Below the pieces are notes generated by a model, which saw nothing but the letters and a program-made list of their open reading frames with translations, searched no databases and was not told the origin of the DNA. Below, piece by piece: positions 31,130 to 42,847 of a stretch of 64,000 bases of DNA. Source of the stretch: Azadirachta indica (lineage: Eukaryota; Streptophyta; Magnoliopsida; Sapindales; Meliaceae); contig CM040450.1 of assembly GCA_022749755.1 (NCBI GenBank), positions 10,934,913 through 10,998,912 of the forward strand. Reading direction: 5' to 3'. A program made the translations under genes and the position numbers. The first letter of the stretch is position 1, and each line of letters begins with the position of its first letter.

Positions 31130-34100
31130 ATGGCTGTGGATCGAACAGGGTGCTTCTTTCTCACATTGATAACAGCTCTGTTGCTTTGGGGGATGTGTAT
31201 TCATAATCCTGAGCTCTTTACACGCGAGCTTCCGTTGAAAGAAGGAGATCTCATTCCTTTGTTCACTAATCGTTTCATTCGCTGTTTCAGCTGGTAATCT
31301 CTTAACTAGCAGTTCATGGTTCGGTTACGCATTAATGATTTTGTTTCCGGATATATGTCTGTTTGGTTACCGAGAAAATGGCGGAAAAGAAAAGAAAAGG
31401 TTAAATCTTTAGGAGTTCTATAGTTTCTGTTAATTAATTTTGTATAAGAAAGATTACAAGAAGTAATTAACTCAATGATTTGCAGTTCTTCAATTTGTGC
31501 TCTCAGCGGTTTTTCAGCACTTTGTTCAGTACAAAGCTTCTCTTTTGGTGTGCTTTCTCAGTGTTTTGCATTTGTTATTTCTGTTTCTACATTAATTAAT
31601 AGGCTTTATCAATAAATTTTGTACCAAATATCTTGTTTGCTCGCCAAGAATTTACAGGAAAAGAAAAAGAAGAGAAATCTTGTATTGTGTTGTGTGTTGA
31701 AGAGGTTAGACAAAGCCACTCAATGACTTGGTGATTGCCTGTGTTGATTGATTTCAGTATGATTTGTTGTTATTATTTTTATTATATATTTTTCTAATTT
31801 TGATTCAAATCTTCTGTTTGGTTGAAGGAAATTGAGAGCTCGTGAAGTTGTCTGTTTTCTGTTAAATTTTGTATTAAGAAGATTGTAAAGAGTGATTCAA
31901 CGAATTTTCTTGTTCTTTTATTTTGATATCAATTTATTAGTTAAGTTCTTGCAAATGTTTTGTTTGGTTGATGAGAAAATGAAGGAAAAGAAAAGAAAAA
32001 CGAAACCTTGAGGAGTCTTTTTGTCCTTTGTTAATTGATGTTTGTTAATAATTATAAAATATAATTCTGTGATTGTAGTTGATTATAGTCGTTTGACTCT
32101 GTGTTTTTCAGGCCTTGAATGATTACATATTCTGAATCAGCTTATGATTCCTCATATTTTTCTTACATTTTCGAGAGTGTCCACTAGAGCGTGAAAAAAT
32201 TTCTGTTTTGGATGTTTTTTTAACTTTAGAAGGCCTATAAACGCTAAGCTTTGAATATTCAGAGTTTGTATATTCCGTAACCTGACGTTGTGTTTGACTC
32301 CCAAGAAAATGAAGGAAGAAGGAAACAAACGAAATTTTGATCAGCTCTCTGGTTTTTGTTGCTAGAAAATGAAAAGATCAAAATATTCTGAGTTCATATA
32401 TTCTGCATGTTGACATTGTGTTTGATTCCCGAGAAAATGAAGGACGCAGGAAACAAACAAAATCTTGACCAGTTCTGTAGCTTTTGTTGCTAGAAAACAG
32501 AAAAATCAACTCTCTGAGACTTGTAGTTTGTTATGTCTAGCACACAGAAGTTTTAACTCACTGATCATTTTTCATCTGAAAAATAAGATAATTGTGCGCT
32601 TCAACTTGTTATTTGATTCGAGTCTTTCCTACTGGCAGTTCGAAGAACCACTCGTATGAGTTGCCATTCTGCGCTGCTGGAGGTGAAGGTTTATTTTTAA
32701 TTTATGATATAATGCTTTGTCATATATATTATGCAGGGGCACCATTTTTACTTCTGCTTTTACTGGGATAAAGCTTAAGAATAATTATTACAAATGCTGT
32801 GTCCCGCTGAAAACAGTGATTAGCTTGCTATTAATTTGGGAGATCCTATCAAATTAAAATGTACATAGACAACAAAGGATTTTCTCTTTATTTCTTGACT
32901 AGGTAATTATTATCATCTCCATGCACTGTACCAAACATGTAATAACTTGGAATTTCCATGGATTACAGACCCAATACCCATCAGGAAGAAATCCCTGGGA
33001 GAAATTGTAGCCGGTGATTGCTTTACTAGGACTCAGTATGAGCTGAAATTCAAAGTAGGAACAGTTGGGAAGATCCTTTGTGAGAAAACCCTGACAAAAG
33101 CTGAAGTAGAAACGTTTTAGGCTAGCAGTCATCGAAAAGCCCAGTACTGGATGAGCTTTAACAACATTCTCTTTCTCACAAATGTGGGGTTTGTGGATCC
33201 CATTAATTTTCCTCAAGATTTAGGGCCCCGGTATTATCTTGTTAAACACATTGACTTTTATCTCCTGTACAATGAGAACCAAGTGGTGGACATAAAATCT
33301 ATCAGTGACTTACATTCTGCGGTAAATATAACTGAAGATGCTGAAATCACTGTCAACTTTACCTATTCCGTCTTCTGGAAAAATTCTACAATCAAAAGCA
33401 GAAAGTCTATCTCTCGGACTGGAGCTGCAATCAAGATAGAGTGGTGGAATTCAGAAGAGAAAAGCGGGAAAATTACGTTCAAACCAGTGGTATTTTGGGT
33501 ACTCAACTTGTTCTTAGGGTTTTCGTTTCTTGCTGTGCTAATTTTTAAGTATCTCACACCTAAGATCAGGTATGTAATCTGTCATTTTTCATTTCCTCAA
33601 GAAAGAATGGCACCTTAATGTCATTTCTTTATCTTAATATCTGTCACCTGCAGCAACATTTCCTGTTCAGGGCCCGAATCCAGCCAACCTGCAGGCTTGC
33701 ATGTTCCTGCATACCGATGGTTGCTTGGTGCCATTCTGGGCTTTGGAACTCAGCACTTGATAATGTAATTATTTTGTAAATAACTCTGCTGTTCAATGTA
33801 TTGCATGCTTCTGACTTCATTAAAGTTAGAATTTTTGTGCTTATTCTGTACATAAATCTGGGATCAGCATACTTCTTAATTCTCCTAATTACCCATGCAG
33901 GATCTGTTTCGCCTTTATATTCGGCTTTCATGATGTTTTTTATCGCTTGGTTCTTGGCCCGAGGACTACAGTTTTGCTTGTCTTCAGCCTCCTATTTTCA
34001 TATTTAGCCTACGATGTTGCTTCATGTCATAGAAAACAGATTCTAAACAGAAACAATGGCCTGGTAAATCAGCATATCTCTTGTATGGTACTTCTTCTTT

Positions 34101-34977
34101 TAACCTTCAGATCGTATGGTAGTAGCTCATGCCTTTTTCATCATAAGGTGAATGATTTTTCTTGCAGGCATATAACCTTCCAAACATTGGGATTGGAAAA
34201 TATATCGTGATGATGTTCCTAACGATTGTGGGTGTTGACCAATTGGCCAAGTGGGCTTTTGGGTCTAATAATATGATCAAAACGATTGCAGTTACTGTTG
34301 TAGTCGCAGCTGCGAGTTTATGGTCATGGTTAATGGGTGCTAGAATGGCATATTCCCTCAACTATCAACATCCAAAACCTAAAATAGCCAGAAAACTTAA
34401 AATGGTGATCCCTTTGTGGCAAAAAAGGCTAATGACTACACCTGCTCAGATGTTTCTTGGAGGCCTCATGCCTTTCCTTGCAATCTTCACAAGAATGGAT
34501 GAAATTTATGCAAGCTTGTTGTCTCTGAAATTTTGCGGGGCCTCTCGTGCTATGCTTTTACCTTTCCTTGCAGTCATCACACTAACTCTAGTGCTGGGAG
34601 CAGGTTTCACAGTTTTTCAACTGAAGAAGAGGGATTTCATTTGGTGGTGGAGGTATTAGCTTTTCTTTAACACATTTTATGATTTTACTCCTTATTATCG
34701 TATATAATAGATAGATAGATGTGCTTAATTTTCTTGTATCTGTCATTGCAGATCTGTGTTACGAGGTGGATCAACTGCCATTTTCATCTTTGCCTACGGC
34801 ATCTACTTCCACTGCAGAGTTGACCAAGACAGTTTTGCCAATCTGTACATATTTTTGGTGTACAATATTTGCTTATGCTGTATTTTCTTTGCAGTTCTTG
34901 GGGCAACAGGTTTCTATGCTTCATTGGTTACGTATTTTCTCTATAATAATCTGCCTGAGCACGGGCGTCAACGATGA
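31130..34977 (+). pseudogene. TM9SF/nonaspanin-like gene with one in-frame stop
   Basis: Seven exons (31130-31293, 32639-32682, 32969-33569, 33654-33764, 33901-34063, 34168-34652, 34752-34977) are phase-compatible and give 597 codons, the normal size of plant transmembrane-9 proteins. Family landmarks are a signal peptide, KEGDLIPLFTN, YELPFC, KKSLGEIVAGD, the luminal part ending with TYSVFW, LLGAILGFGTQH, and a C-terminal multi-pass domain with FQLKKRDFIWWWRS, GGSTAIFIFAYGIYF and GATGFYASL. The only lesion is TAG at 33118-33120, where the family usually has Arg in a TxxEVxxF-R context. Excising the 66-nt GT..AG stretch 33055-33120 would restore the frame but delete a conserved segment. The usual C-terminal KXD/E Golgi-retention signal is absent (ends EHGRQR). 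TM9SF proteins act in the Golgi/endosomal membrane. A working allele with a read error or polymorphism is possible. Confidence 0.75.
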
Positions 34978-35919
34978 TTCTCTTCTTTCTCGTGTGTGAA
35001 ACAATGAGAATTGGCCCATACATGTTTTGGGAGTTCTGTAAATTTTCGATATGAATTGTCAGTACGTAGTGAAATTGTTAGCCACCTCAAACATTAAAGA
35101 AACTGTTGTGTTTTCCTTTCCATGTAAATTGGGAGGTACAGTTACATGTACATATATACTTGCAAATTGCAATAAACACATGCATATATGCTGATTCAGT
35201 ACTTTGATTCTTTAGACTTTTATCCTGCATGCATGCATGCATGATTTTGATAAATCTAATTTCTTTTGAATGATTCAGCCCTTTATTACGGGGCTCTTTT
35301 CATTTTCATGTGCTATGATTTAGCGCACGTTTGAGATATTTCTGCTGATGATTTGTTGATAGTTAAAACATTTTAAAAAAATAGTTATTAATTAATAAAT
35401 GATGTATAATGGCCAAATTTTATAAATGTATTCAAGTGTAAACTTATCGGATTAATTACTAGCGAAACTCTTAAAAATTGGTGAAATATACACTTTAATC
35501 CCACTGATTTTAAGGAGATCATGACAAGAGTGGCATTAATTTCCTAATTAAGGCTAAAATTTACTGTATTTTTCTTCATTAAATACTAAAAGGCATATTC
35601 TTTTAATGACTTAAACTACATGACTTTCATCTTCACGCAAATTTCAGCTTGATAACAAAAAACAACCTTCAAATGCCGGTAATAAATAAATAAATAAATC
35701 TATAAAAAGAAAGCGTCCACGGCTGATGTAGATAATAAAACTCTCATGACTATTTTCTTTTCTACATTTATCTTGATCAACTTGCATTGTACTTTGATTT
35801 CTTTAATTCTTATTATTTAAATAATTCTATTTAAATAACAAAAGCATTGATTGCACAATTAATGACATCTCAGTAATAAAGCAGTATTCGCCTTCTTATA
35901 ATATAGCTATGAAAATTAA
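34978..35919. other. Intergenic region between convergent TM9SF-like and DUF247 genes
   Basis: Holds the 3' UTR of the TM9SF-like gene (to about 35210) and AT-rich spacer. A short TGCA run lies at about 35228-35243. No gene seen. Confidence 0.45.
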
Positions 35920-37179
35920 TCACACAACTTGCAGGATAGAACACACGGCTTGTATCAAAGTGAGCAATAGGAGCACAATCGCAGCAACAGTTGCGGTGCC
36001 TCTCCAAAGATTGCTAAAATAAACCCTTTTCAAGGTTGCCTTAGCATGGTTCCAAGGATTGTCATAGTGTGCTTTCAAATCTTTGATAATTTCATGGTAA
36101 TGTGTATGAGACACAGCAATTTGCATGCACAGTTTATTGAACATTTCTGCTACTCTAGCATTTTCACCCACATGATTGGATATAACTCCCCCTTCAACAA
36201 GTAAGCTTACATCTTCTTCAGTGTTGATGAGTGCATCCATTAGATCAATATAACTGCATACAAGCGACTGACGTGGATAATGACACTGCTCTAAGGCCAT
36301 CACATTTCGAATTAAGCATTCGGTCTCGTCGTATATTTCAATGTGTGGGATTTGCAGCTCATGTACTTCGAACCATGGGATATTGCGTAGCTTTTTCTTT
36401 TCAAATTTCATGTCAACTAAGCATTTTCCTTCAAAACGCTTAAAACTCACTCCTGACTCGTGCAGTTTATGTGCAGAAGGTAAGCATATAGTTGATTTGG
36501 TTGACTCTGTTTGCAGGTGCATCTTTATCATAGAATATCTTTTGAAATCGGTAAAATGTTTAATATCTAGCCCTGCAGGCATTTCATTGAAGAAACCAGG
36601 CCATAAGAATGCACAAGAGAGGGAAAAGAAGGAAGAATAAGGAAAGGCTAGATTATATAATTCATCAAGGACGAAGTATGGAAGCTGATTTTCAAGTAAT
36701 TGCAAATCCAACCAAATAGAAATTCTTGTTTGTGGGTTACTGATAAAAAAGTCAAGTTCATATTTGTTGTAATGTCTCAAAAAAAATTCGATGATAAAGA
36801 TGGCATCATACAGAATCATTGCTACAAATTCAAGTTTTTGAAACTTTGGCATCTCCTGATAACAACTACGAATACGTGGTTCTTGTTTTTCAACGAAGGT
36901 TATCATTTCTTGCCATGTTTGTGGAGTGATTCGTTTACGAAAATCTCCTTTGTATCTTACTTTTTGTTTTTCCATACTAATTAATTCTTCTTTACCATGA
37001 TGGAAAGGGCCTATAGAAATTACCCGAGGAGTGTAGGCTTCTTCATTTATTTTGCGGAGAATTTTAGGAACTCTGTAAATACAACACTCGGCTTGAGGCT
37101 CCAAGTTTTTCTCCATGTCAATCTCCTTGTATTCTTCAATGGAAGCAATTGAGATGAAGTTATTATTTTCCATCTCCAA
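35920..37179 (-). CDS. DUF247 (UPF0481) protein, intact
   Basis: One uninterrupted exon of 419 residues, full length for the family. After the acidic N-terminus come CCIYRVPKILRK, EEAYTPRVISIGPFHHG, MEKQKVRY, MILYDAIFIIEFF, LQLLENQLPYFVL, KLHESGVSF, NVMALEQCHYP, an NTEEDVSLLVEGGVI block, NPWNHAKATLKRVYF and the C-terminal helix in WRGTATVAAIVLLLL, which predicts a single-pass tail anchor. It faces the TM9SF-like gene tail to tail. The start could be Met1 or Met3 (MEMENN); the first gives only two more residues. It is divergent from the 41060 type and more similar in wording to the minus-strand genes at 59 and 63 kb. Molecular function unknown. Confidence 0.92.
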   Translation of the reverse strand: MEMENNNFISIASIEEYKEIDMEKNLEPQAECCIYRVPKILRKINEEAYTPRVISIGPFHHGKEELISMEKQKVRYKGDFRKRITPQTWQEMITFVEKQEPRIRSCYQEMPKFQKLEFVAMILYDAIFIIEFFLRHYNKYELDFFISNPQTRISIWLDLQLLENQLPYFVLDELYNLAFPYSSFFSLSCAFLWPGFFNEMPAGLDIKHFTDFKRYSMIKMHLQTESTKSTICLPSAHKLHESGVSFKRFEGKCLVDMKFEKKKLRNIPWFEVHELQIPHIEIYDETECLIRNVMALEQCHYPRQSLVCSYIDLMDALINTEEDVSLLVEGGVISNHVGENARVAEMFNKLCMQIAVSHTHYHEIIKDLKAHYDNPWNHAKATLKRVYFSNLWRGTATVAAIVLLLLTLIQAVCSILQVV

Positions 37180-38700
37180 ATTGAGTCCTATCCCAGCAAC
37201 AAACCATTATTAATAATAATTAACAAGGGTAGAATCAACCGTTTAAAAAAAAAAAAAAATATCATTTTCGAGGGTGCATGTAATTTCAGTTCTCTTTCTT
37301 TAATTTTTTATTTCCTATCGGTCGTTTGATTGACTTCAAATAACTGGAAAATGAGAATTCAAAGCAATTTAGTAAATAAGTATTATAATATGCAACCTAC
37401 CATACATTGCAAAACTTAATTAGGTGTCATTTTGGTGTGCATTAATGAATTTAGATAATATATATTATCTTTTCAATATAATCTCAACTACCATACGTGA
37501 ATAGATTTAATGACTCACAATTTGTAGGAAAATTAATGACAAATAACATTATATCCTTGAGGCTTAGTCTATTGAATTGATTATATAATTTTAAAATACT
37601 CACAAACATTTTAGTTTATTAGCCGAGACTTACTAATTTTAATGATTTTGAAAATATTTATAAATATTTTAGTTTATTAGTAAATTGTATTAATTTAGGT
37701 AAAAATTGGTACAATTTATATTATACGCAGTTATTATATCCATCATTGTTCCTGATTACGTAAATATACAATATTAACCAATTTTCTTTAATCAAAACCA
37801 ATATTTTTAAAACCAACAGGATTTATGGGACTAAATAAATCAAACCTTATAAAGTGTTTTTTCACCAATAAATTAAGATAAAGTATTCGGGATTAAATTT
37901 AATACACACGAAAAAATATCCACAAAAAAATTCTCATATGAACTCAAATTAAAAGAAGATCCCAAAATCATAAAAAGAAAAAACATGAAGGTTCAAAATT
38001 AATATATATTTTTCATTTTGAAACTCAGAATTTGGGATTACAATCACAGGACTAGACTAGACTAATCCATCTTATCTATTAATCTGCTTAAAGTGGATGG
38101 AACTCAGGAGTGATAAATAAAAGTGGAGACTGAATATTATCTCTATAAACAAATTAAGTAAAACTAAACAAGTGCCAAGTGAATCTGAACCTGAACCGTT
38201 TTCCTGGAGGAAATTAATAGTCGAGTGGTTGGGAGCTGCTGCCTCGGATCCAGATTTCTTCCTCACACGCTTATGCTTCCTCTCTCCCTGCTCTCTCTTT
38301 GTTAATCTGTTCCCATCTTCTTCATTCCACAATGTGTATATATCTATAATTGTTATATATAGTTCACTAGTTAACAAAAATTTAATTAAAGAAAGACTAA
38401 ATTAGGTCAACGTTATGCAATTGGGTTCTTTTGTTAAAAGAAAATAGAAATATAATTGTGATCTAGAAAGATTGAATCACATTCAATGTGAACAATGGAA
38501 ATAAGCATAAGAATCTAAGGCCGGCTTCAATAAAGTCAACCGATAATTAATCACCTCTGAAGCAAGCAAATTTATCTTCCTCATCGTCAACCAAAGTAGT
38601 TATATGTCAATTTCCTTTGGTAGACAAAGTCATACTAGAAAATATATAAGAAATGAGAATTGTTAAAATTTCAAGGTTGCTGTTTCTCCAATAATTCAAA
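37180..38700. other. Intergenic region upstream of DUF247 gene 2
   Basis: Contains the promoter side of the minus-strand gene. At about 37590-37685 there is an imperfect tandem repeat (ACTCACAAACATTTTAGTTTATTAG against ATTTATAAATATTTTAGTTTATTAG). ORFs at 38072-38405 on both strands overlap each other, have no motifs, and are not supported. Confidence 0.4.
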
Positions 38701-38721
38701 GAGTATTTGTACTGTGCTTTC

Positions 38722-38852
38722 AGACCCTCGAGACTGTATATGCTGGTTCCCTCCATATTTGTCCTTGGGCTTTATGGGCATTGGAATTCAGAAGTTGATA
38801 ACGTAATCCCTTTTTTCATTTTGTTGCATGCTTGTAACTTCGACAAAGTTAT
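38722..38852 (+). pseudogene. Relic of one TM9SF-like exon
   Basis: A frame through 38741-38802 reads CWFPPYLSLGFMGIGIQKLI, which parallels RWLLGAILGFGTQHLI of the exon at 33654-33764. The relic also keeps the exon's GT donor context (ATAACGTAAT against ATAATGTAAT) and intron sequence TTGCATGCTT...ACTTC..AAAGTT. No other TM9SF exon survives nearby, so this is a decayed fragment of a second TM9SF-like gene. Confidence 0.6.
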
Positions 38853-39157
38853 TATTTGGTAAGTTATATAGGAATTCTTTATTTCGTTTCCACTTAAAAT
38901 CAATTAAAATAATATTGTATTATTAAATGGGTTAATGGGTTGACACGATCCATTTATTCGAATAATAATCATGTAATTAAATGGGTTGGTAGATTGAAAA
39001 TGTCAAATTTGAACACGACTCAATTAATAAACAGTGATACAAATTCTACACGATTATTAATTATATCGACTTACCTCAATTTAAAATCAAAATTTTTATG
39101 TCGAATTTAAAATTACCACCACTACTTAAAATAAATCTTTTGCAGATATGTGGTATG

Positions 39158-39392
39158 AATTGATGAGTACATCCATTAGGTCAATACATATAATTTCATA
39201 CAAGTGTGTGGTGTAGATAATGGCACTGCTAGCTCCAACGCCATCACATTTCAAATCAAGCATTTTGTCTCAGATGTATATTTCAACGTGTGCAATTTGA
39301 TTCATGTACTTCGAACCATGGGATCCATAACTTTTCCTCTTTGCAGAAGGTAAGTATATAGTTGACCTTGTTAACTGTGTTTGCAGGTGCTT

Positions 39393-39395
<3 letters not shown>
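39158..39395 (-). pseudogene. DUF247 relic fragment
   Basis: Clearly similar to 36225-36530 inside the intact minus-strand gene: ACATCCATTAGGTCAATA, GATAATGGCACTGCT, CATCACATTTC, GTACTTCGAACCATGGGAT, GCAGAAGGTAAG and TGTTTGCAGGTGC. It is internally deleted and has no open frame. It lies 0.3 kb behind the TM9SF relic in the same relative order as the intact pair. Confidence 0.7.

Positions 39396-39424
<29 letters not shown>
39394..39424. repeat. (AT)n microsatellite
   Basis: About 15 uninterrupted AT dinucleotides at the edge of the DUF247 relic. It is likely to be length-variable. Confidence 0.9.
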
Positions 39425-39426
<2 letters not shown>

Positions 39427-40368
39427 TTTTTAAAAGGACATATTATCATTCTATTAATACTAGAATAATTTATCGATGAATCATAAGTAAATTTTGATGG
39501 CAACATGTCGATTAGATTACATACAAATTCTTACTGGAAACATTTAGTAAATATTATTCGGGTGTTTGTGGATGTTTTTAAAATTACTAGATTAATTAGT
39601 TCAATAACAAATGTTAGGGTTAAAGTGCCTTATACCTTTTAATTTAGAGTGACTCTATTTGCACCTTGATATTTATTGTCCAAATTTTTTTTTACACACC
39701 CATCCAAAAAATTTAAAAATTAAGGTTTACTTTAGACACCTTGAAACTATCTAAACAATCCTTAGTTATTATTATTATTTTTTTTGGGTTATGATATTAT
39801 GTATCTTAATTGTTTGCTATACACTCATAAAATCAATATTCATCACACCCAAATTCTTTTTATTTTTAAAATAAAAAATATCAATATTATTTAAAATTAA
39901 AAAAATTTAATATTTTCTTTTTAAATATTACAAATATATGAACAATCTACAAATGATATTAGATTAAAAATTTACTAAGAATGGAGAGTCAAAAATATGT
40001 AAATTTTGTACTTAATTTACCTGAAATCTGCCCCCATTTAAGAAAATTTGGAATATTCACTTACACATAAACATGTTTCAATAGAAAGAATACTAAAAAA
40101 ATATTAACTTAATTGGTCAATAATATTGTAATAAATAAGATGAAAATATTTCAAAAAGAAAAGCAAACCTCGGTTAATAGTAGATATTGAATTAAAAAAT
40201 ATTCTTAAAAAAAAAAATCTATGTCAATTGTCGTCTCATAACGAATTATAAACTTTAAACCCATCTAATTCTCCGCAATTGTTGGATCCCTGTCATCTCA
40301 ACTTATTAATTAAAGCTGATATTTCAATTTTCTCCATCTTTTTCAGATTTTATATATATGTTCAAAGC
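39425..40368. other. Intergenic DNA
   Basis: AT-rich sequence without ORFs or recognised elements up to about 40178, where the segmental duplication unit begins. Confidence 0.35.

Positions 40369-40370
<2 letters not shown>

Positions 40371-40412
<42 letters not shown>
40371..40412. repeat. (CA)n microsatellite
   Basis: About 21 perfect CA dinucleotides. It is absent from the paralogous position in the second duplication unit (about 43695), so it expanded after the duplication. Confidence 0.95.
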
Positions 40413-40415
<3 letters not shown>

Positions 40416-41059
40416 TTAATAATATTGTATTTCAATGTTGACTTATAGTACGTACGTAGTTAGTGACCTGATCAATTGTTTATAATGCTAATTTGATTCA
40501 CAATATTAACCAGTCTTTCCGGAATTGTTCATAGATTATAAGGACGAATATTTTGTATTAGGTGTACCACCTGCCAACCAATAATGGAAATAAAAATATT
40601 GGTGATTATATTCACACCTTAATCTTACTCAAATTCTCTAAAGTGGTCTTTTTAAATTTACTAAAGCTGACCTTGGATTGGTAACCAATTTCATTTGTTC
40701 ACATGGCATTTGATTAGATCTATGTATACAATAATTGTAATTATCTTATTCAGTAAACCCAACTTGATTATTTAATTTAAGCTGACCTAACAGAGTCTTT
40801 CTTTAATCTCTTGAACTGAATTTTCCTTTTTAGTTTTTACAGAAAAAGAAATGCATAAGCAGATCAAAGAGAACATAAATATTGACCAAGGAAGAACGGT
40901 GCTAGATCTCAACCACAAGTGCATTTCCTTCATGCCAAAATATTTAGGTAAACCAGCACTTATTTCATTTCATCATTTCATATCGTAAGTTCGTTTTGTT
41001 TATTCAATCTTTTTTAATAGTAATCGCTGTTTGTTTTTGTTAGGTGGCAGGACTTTCAG

Positions 41060-42370
41060 ATGGGAAACATCAACTCGATAACATTCGATTCTATTAAAGA
41101 ACAGAAAGAGACGCGAATTGATGTTGCTGAAACGCTGGAGCTCCATCGCCGATGTTGTATTTATAGGGTTCCAAAAAGACTCCGCGAGGCAAAAGAAGAA
41201 GCCTACACCCCCAAGGTAATCTCAATGGGCCCTTTTCATCACGGTAAAGAAGAACTAGGAGCTATGGAAAAGCAGAAAATAAGATATCAAAGAGAATTTA
41301 GTAAACGAATCTCTTCAGATACATGGGAGAAACTCATTAGCTTCATAGAAAAATATGAAAATCGTATTCGTCATTGTTATGAAGAGAAGTGTCAGCTTCA
41401 AAAACTTGAGTACATAACAATGATTTTGTATGATGCTGTCTTTATCATTGAGCTCTTTCTGAAAAATGCCCAAGATCGTATATCCGATTTTTTGTTAGTT
41501 AAACCACAAATAAAATATGCTATTCGGATGGATTTGCTACTGCTTGAAAATCAACTTCCATTCTTTGTCCTCAACGGATTATACATGTTAGCCTTCCCCT
41601 ACCCTAACCCTGATGGAGAGATTCATCCTTCATTCTTTCAACTTTCTTGTAAGTTCTTCAAGGATAATATGTTCAATGGAATATCTGAAGAGTTTGGTGT
41701 GAAACATTTCTTAGATTTCAGAAGAAGTCTCCTGACAAAAACATACCCAACATCACAGTCACGAGAATGTATTTCAGATTTACCTTGTGCTGTAAAATTG
41801 AGCGAGTCCGGAGTGAAGTTTAAGGAAGGGACTGATGGAGAATGCTTGCTTGACATTAGATATGAAAAGAGAAAGAGACGAATCCCTTGCTTGAAATTAC
41901 AATTCCCCTACATCTTCAAAGTACATGAGCTGAAAATTCCTCGCATTGACGTGTTTGATGATACAGAATGCTTCATTAGGAACATAATGGCCTGGGAGCA
42001 ATGTCATTGTCCGTGGGAAACCCACGTTTGCAATTACATTGATTTCATGGATTATCTTATCGACACTAAAGAAGATGTAAACTTGCTTGTTGAAGCAGGA
42101 ATTATATCTAACGGTGTGGGCGACGCTGAAACAGTGGCAAACATGTTTAATAAACTTGGCCGACAAATTCTTCTAAGTAGCTCCTGTTTCTATGACACTG
42201 CTATGGATCTGAAAAGACATTACAACAATCCCTGGAATCATGCTAAGGCAACATTAATAAGGGTTTATTTTACCAATATGTGGAGGGGCACTGGGACTTT
42301 TGCTGCAGTTGTGCTACTACTGCTCACTTTGGTACAAACTGTATTTTCCATTTTGCAGGTTGTATTGTAA
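41060..42370 (+). CDS. DUF247 (UPF0481) protein, intact
   Basis: A single coding exon of 436 residues. The order is CCIYRVPKRLRE (residues 32-43), EEAYTPKVISMGPFHHG, MEKQKIRYQREF, MILYDAVFIIELFL, MDLLLLENQLPFFVL, AFPYPNPDGEIHPSFF, KLSESGVKF, MAWEQCHCPWETHVCNYI, DTKEDVNLLVEAG, NPWNHAKATLIRVYF and the terminal helix TFAAVVLLLLTLVQTVFSIL (about 410-434). One single-pass C-terminal anchor is predicted. The start codon follows a conserved leader intron (donor about 40948, acceptor about 41043) shared with the copies at 28214 and 44300. It is the intact reference for judging the broken copies. The biochemical role is unknown; in grasses some DUF247 genes lie at the S and Z self-incompatibility loci. 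Confidence 0.93.
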   Translation: MGNINSITFDSIKEQKETRIDVAETLELHRRCCIYRVPKRLREAKEEAYTPKVISMGPFHHGKEELGAMEKQKIRYQREFSKRISSDTWEKLISFIEKYENRIRHCYEEKCQLQKLEYITMILYDAVFIIELFLKNAQDRISDFLLVKPQIKYAIRMDLLLLENQLPFFVLNGLYMLAFPYPNPDGEIHPSFFQLSCKFFKDNMFNGISEEFGVKHFLDFRRSLLTKTYPTSQSRECISDLPCAVKLSESGVKFKEGTDGECLLDIRYEKRKRRIPCLKLQFPYIFKVHELKIPRIDVFDDTECFIRNIMAWEQCHCPWETHVCNYIDFMDYLIDTKEDVNLLVEAGIISNGVGDAETVANMFNKLGRQILLSSSCFYDTAMDLKRHYNNPWNHAKATLIRVYFTNMWRGTGTFAAVVLLLLTLVQTVFSILQVVL

Positions 42371-42847
42371 TTGTTTTGGTAACATTGGTAATAATATGTA
42401 ATTTTGCTTTTGATATAAGCTTGTTATTATGATAAATTATGTTTGATTTATATAACATTTTATCAAATATGCATGTGTTCATTAACTTCTTACTTTCAAG
42501 AATTTTGCGGGGGCAATGGCCTTTATCCCTTCCATATTGATGAATTTAAGGAAGTAAATAATTAAAAAGCTTTACATTTGATAATGAGAAATTATTTAAA
42601 TAAAAATGTCCAAAATAAAAAAAATAAAAAATATTTTGTATTATTATAAGACCCCACATGTAATACTTGCTTTATATTGACCTTAATGAATTAGCCCGTC
42701 TTGCGGTAATTTTTTATTGGCATCTGTACCTCAGGACCTCCACCAGTGGTTCCATACCTGGTTATGTTCTCAGCTGCCAACTAATACATTTATTTATTTA
42801 TTTATTTATTTATTGAGAATCAACTGTTAATTTATTTCAACTCTTTG

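Noticed and set aside
32903..32968. Upstream extension of TM9SF exon 3 in the open frame
   Set aside because: The exon start at 32969 joins in phase with the YELPFC exon and matches the family; the extension would add residues not seen in the family.
33105..33128. Very short intron around the TAG of the TM9SF-like gene
   Set aside because: GT at 33105 to AG at 33120 or 33128 would be under 25 nt, too short to splice; the 66-nt option is kept only as a finding.
38072..38405. ORFs of 101 (-) and 77 (+) codons
   Set aside because: Mutually overlapping, unconserved and without motifs.
41897..42166. 89-codon antisense ORF, also present at 29051-29320 and 45126-45470
   Set aside because: Its conservation among copies follows from conservation of the sense DUF247 protein; no independent signal such as its own start context or synonymous constraint can be shown.
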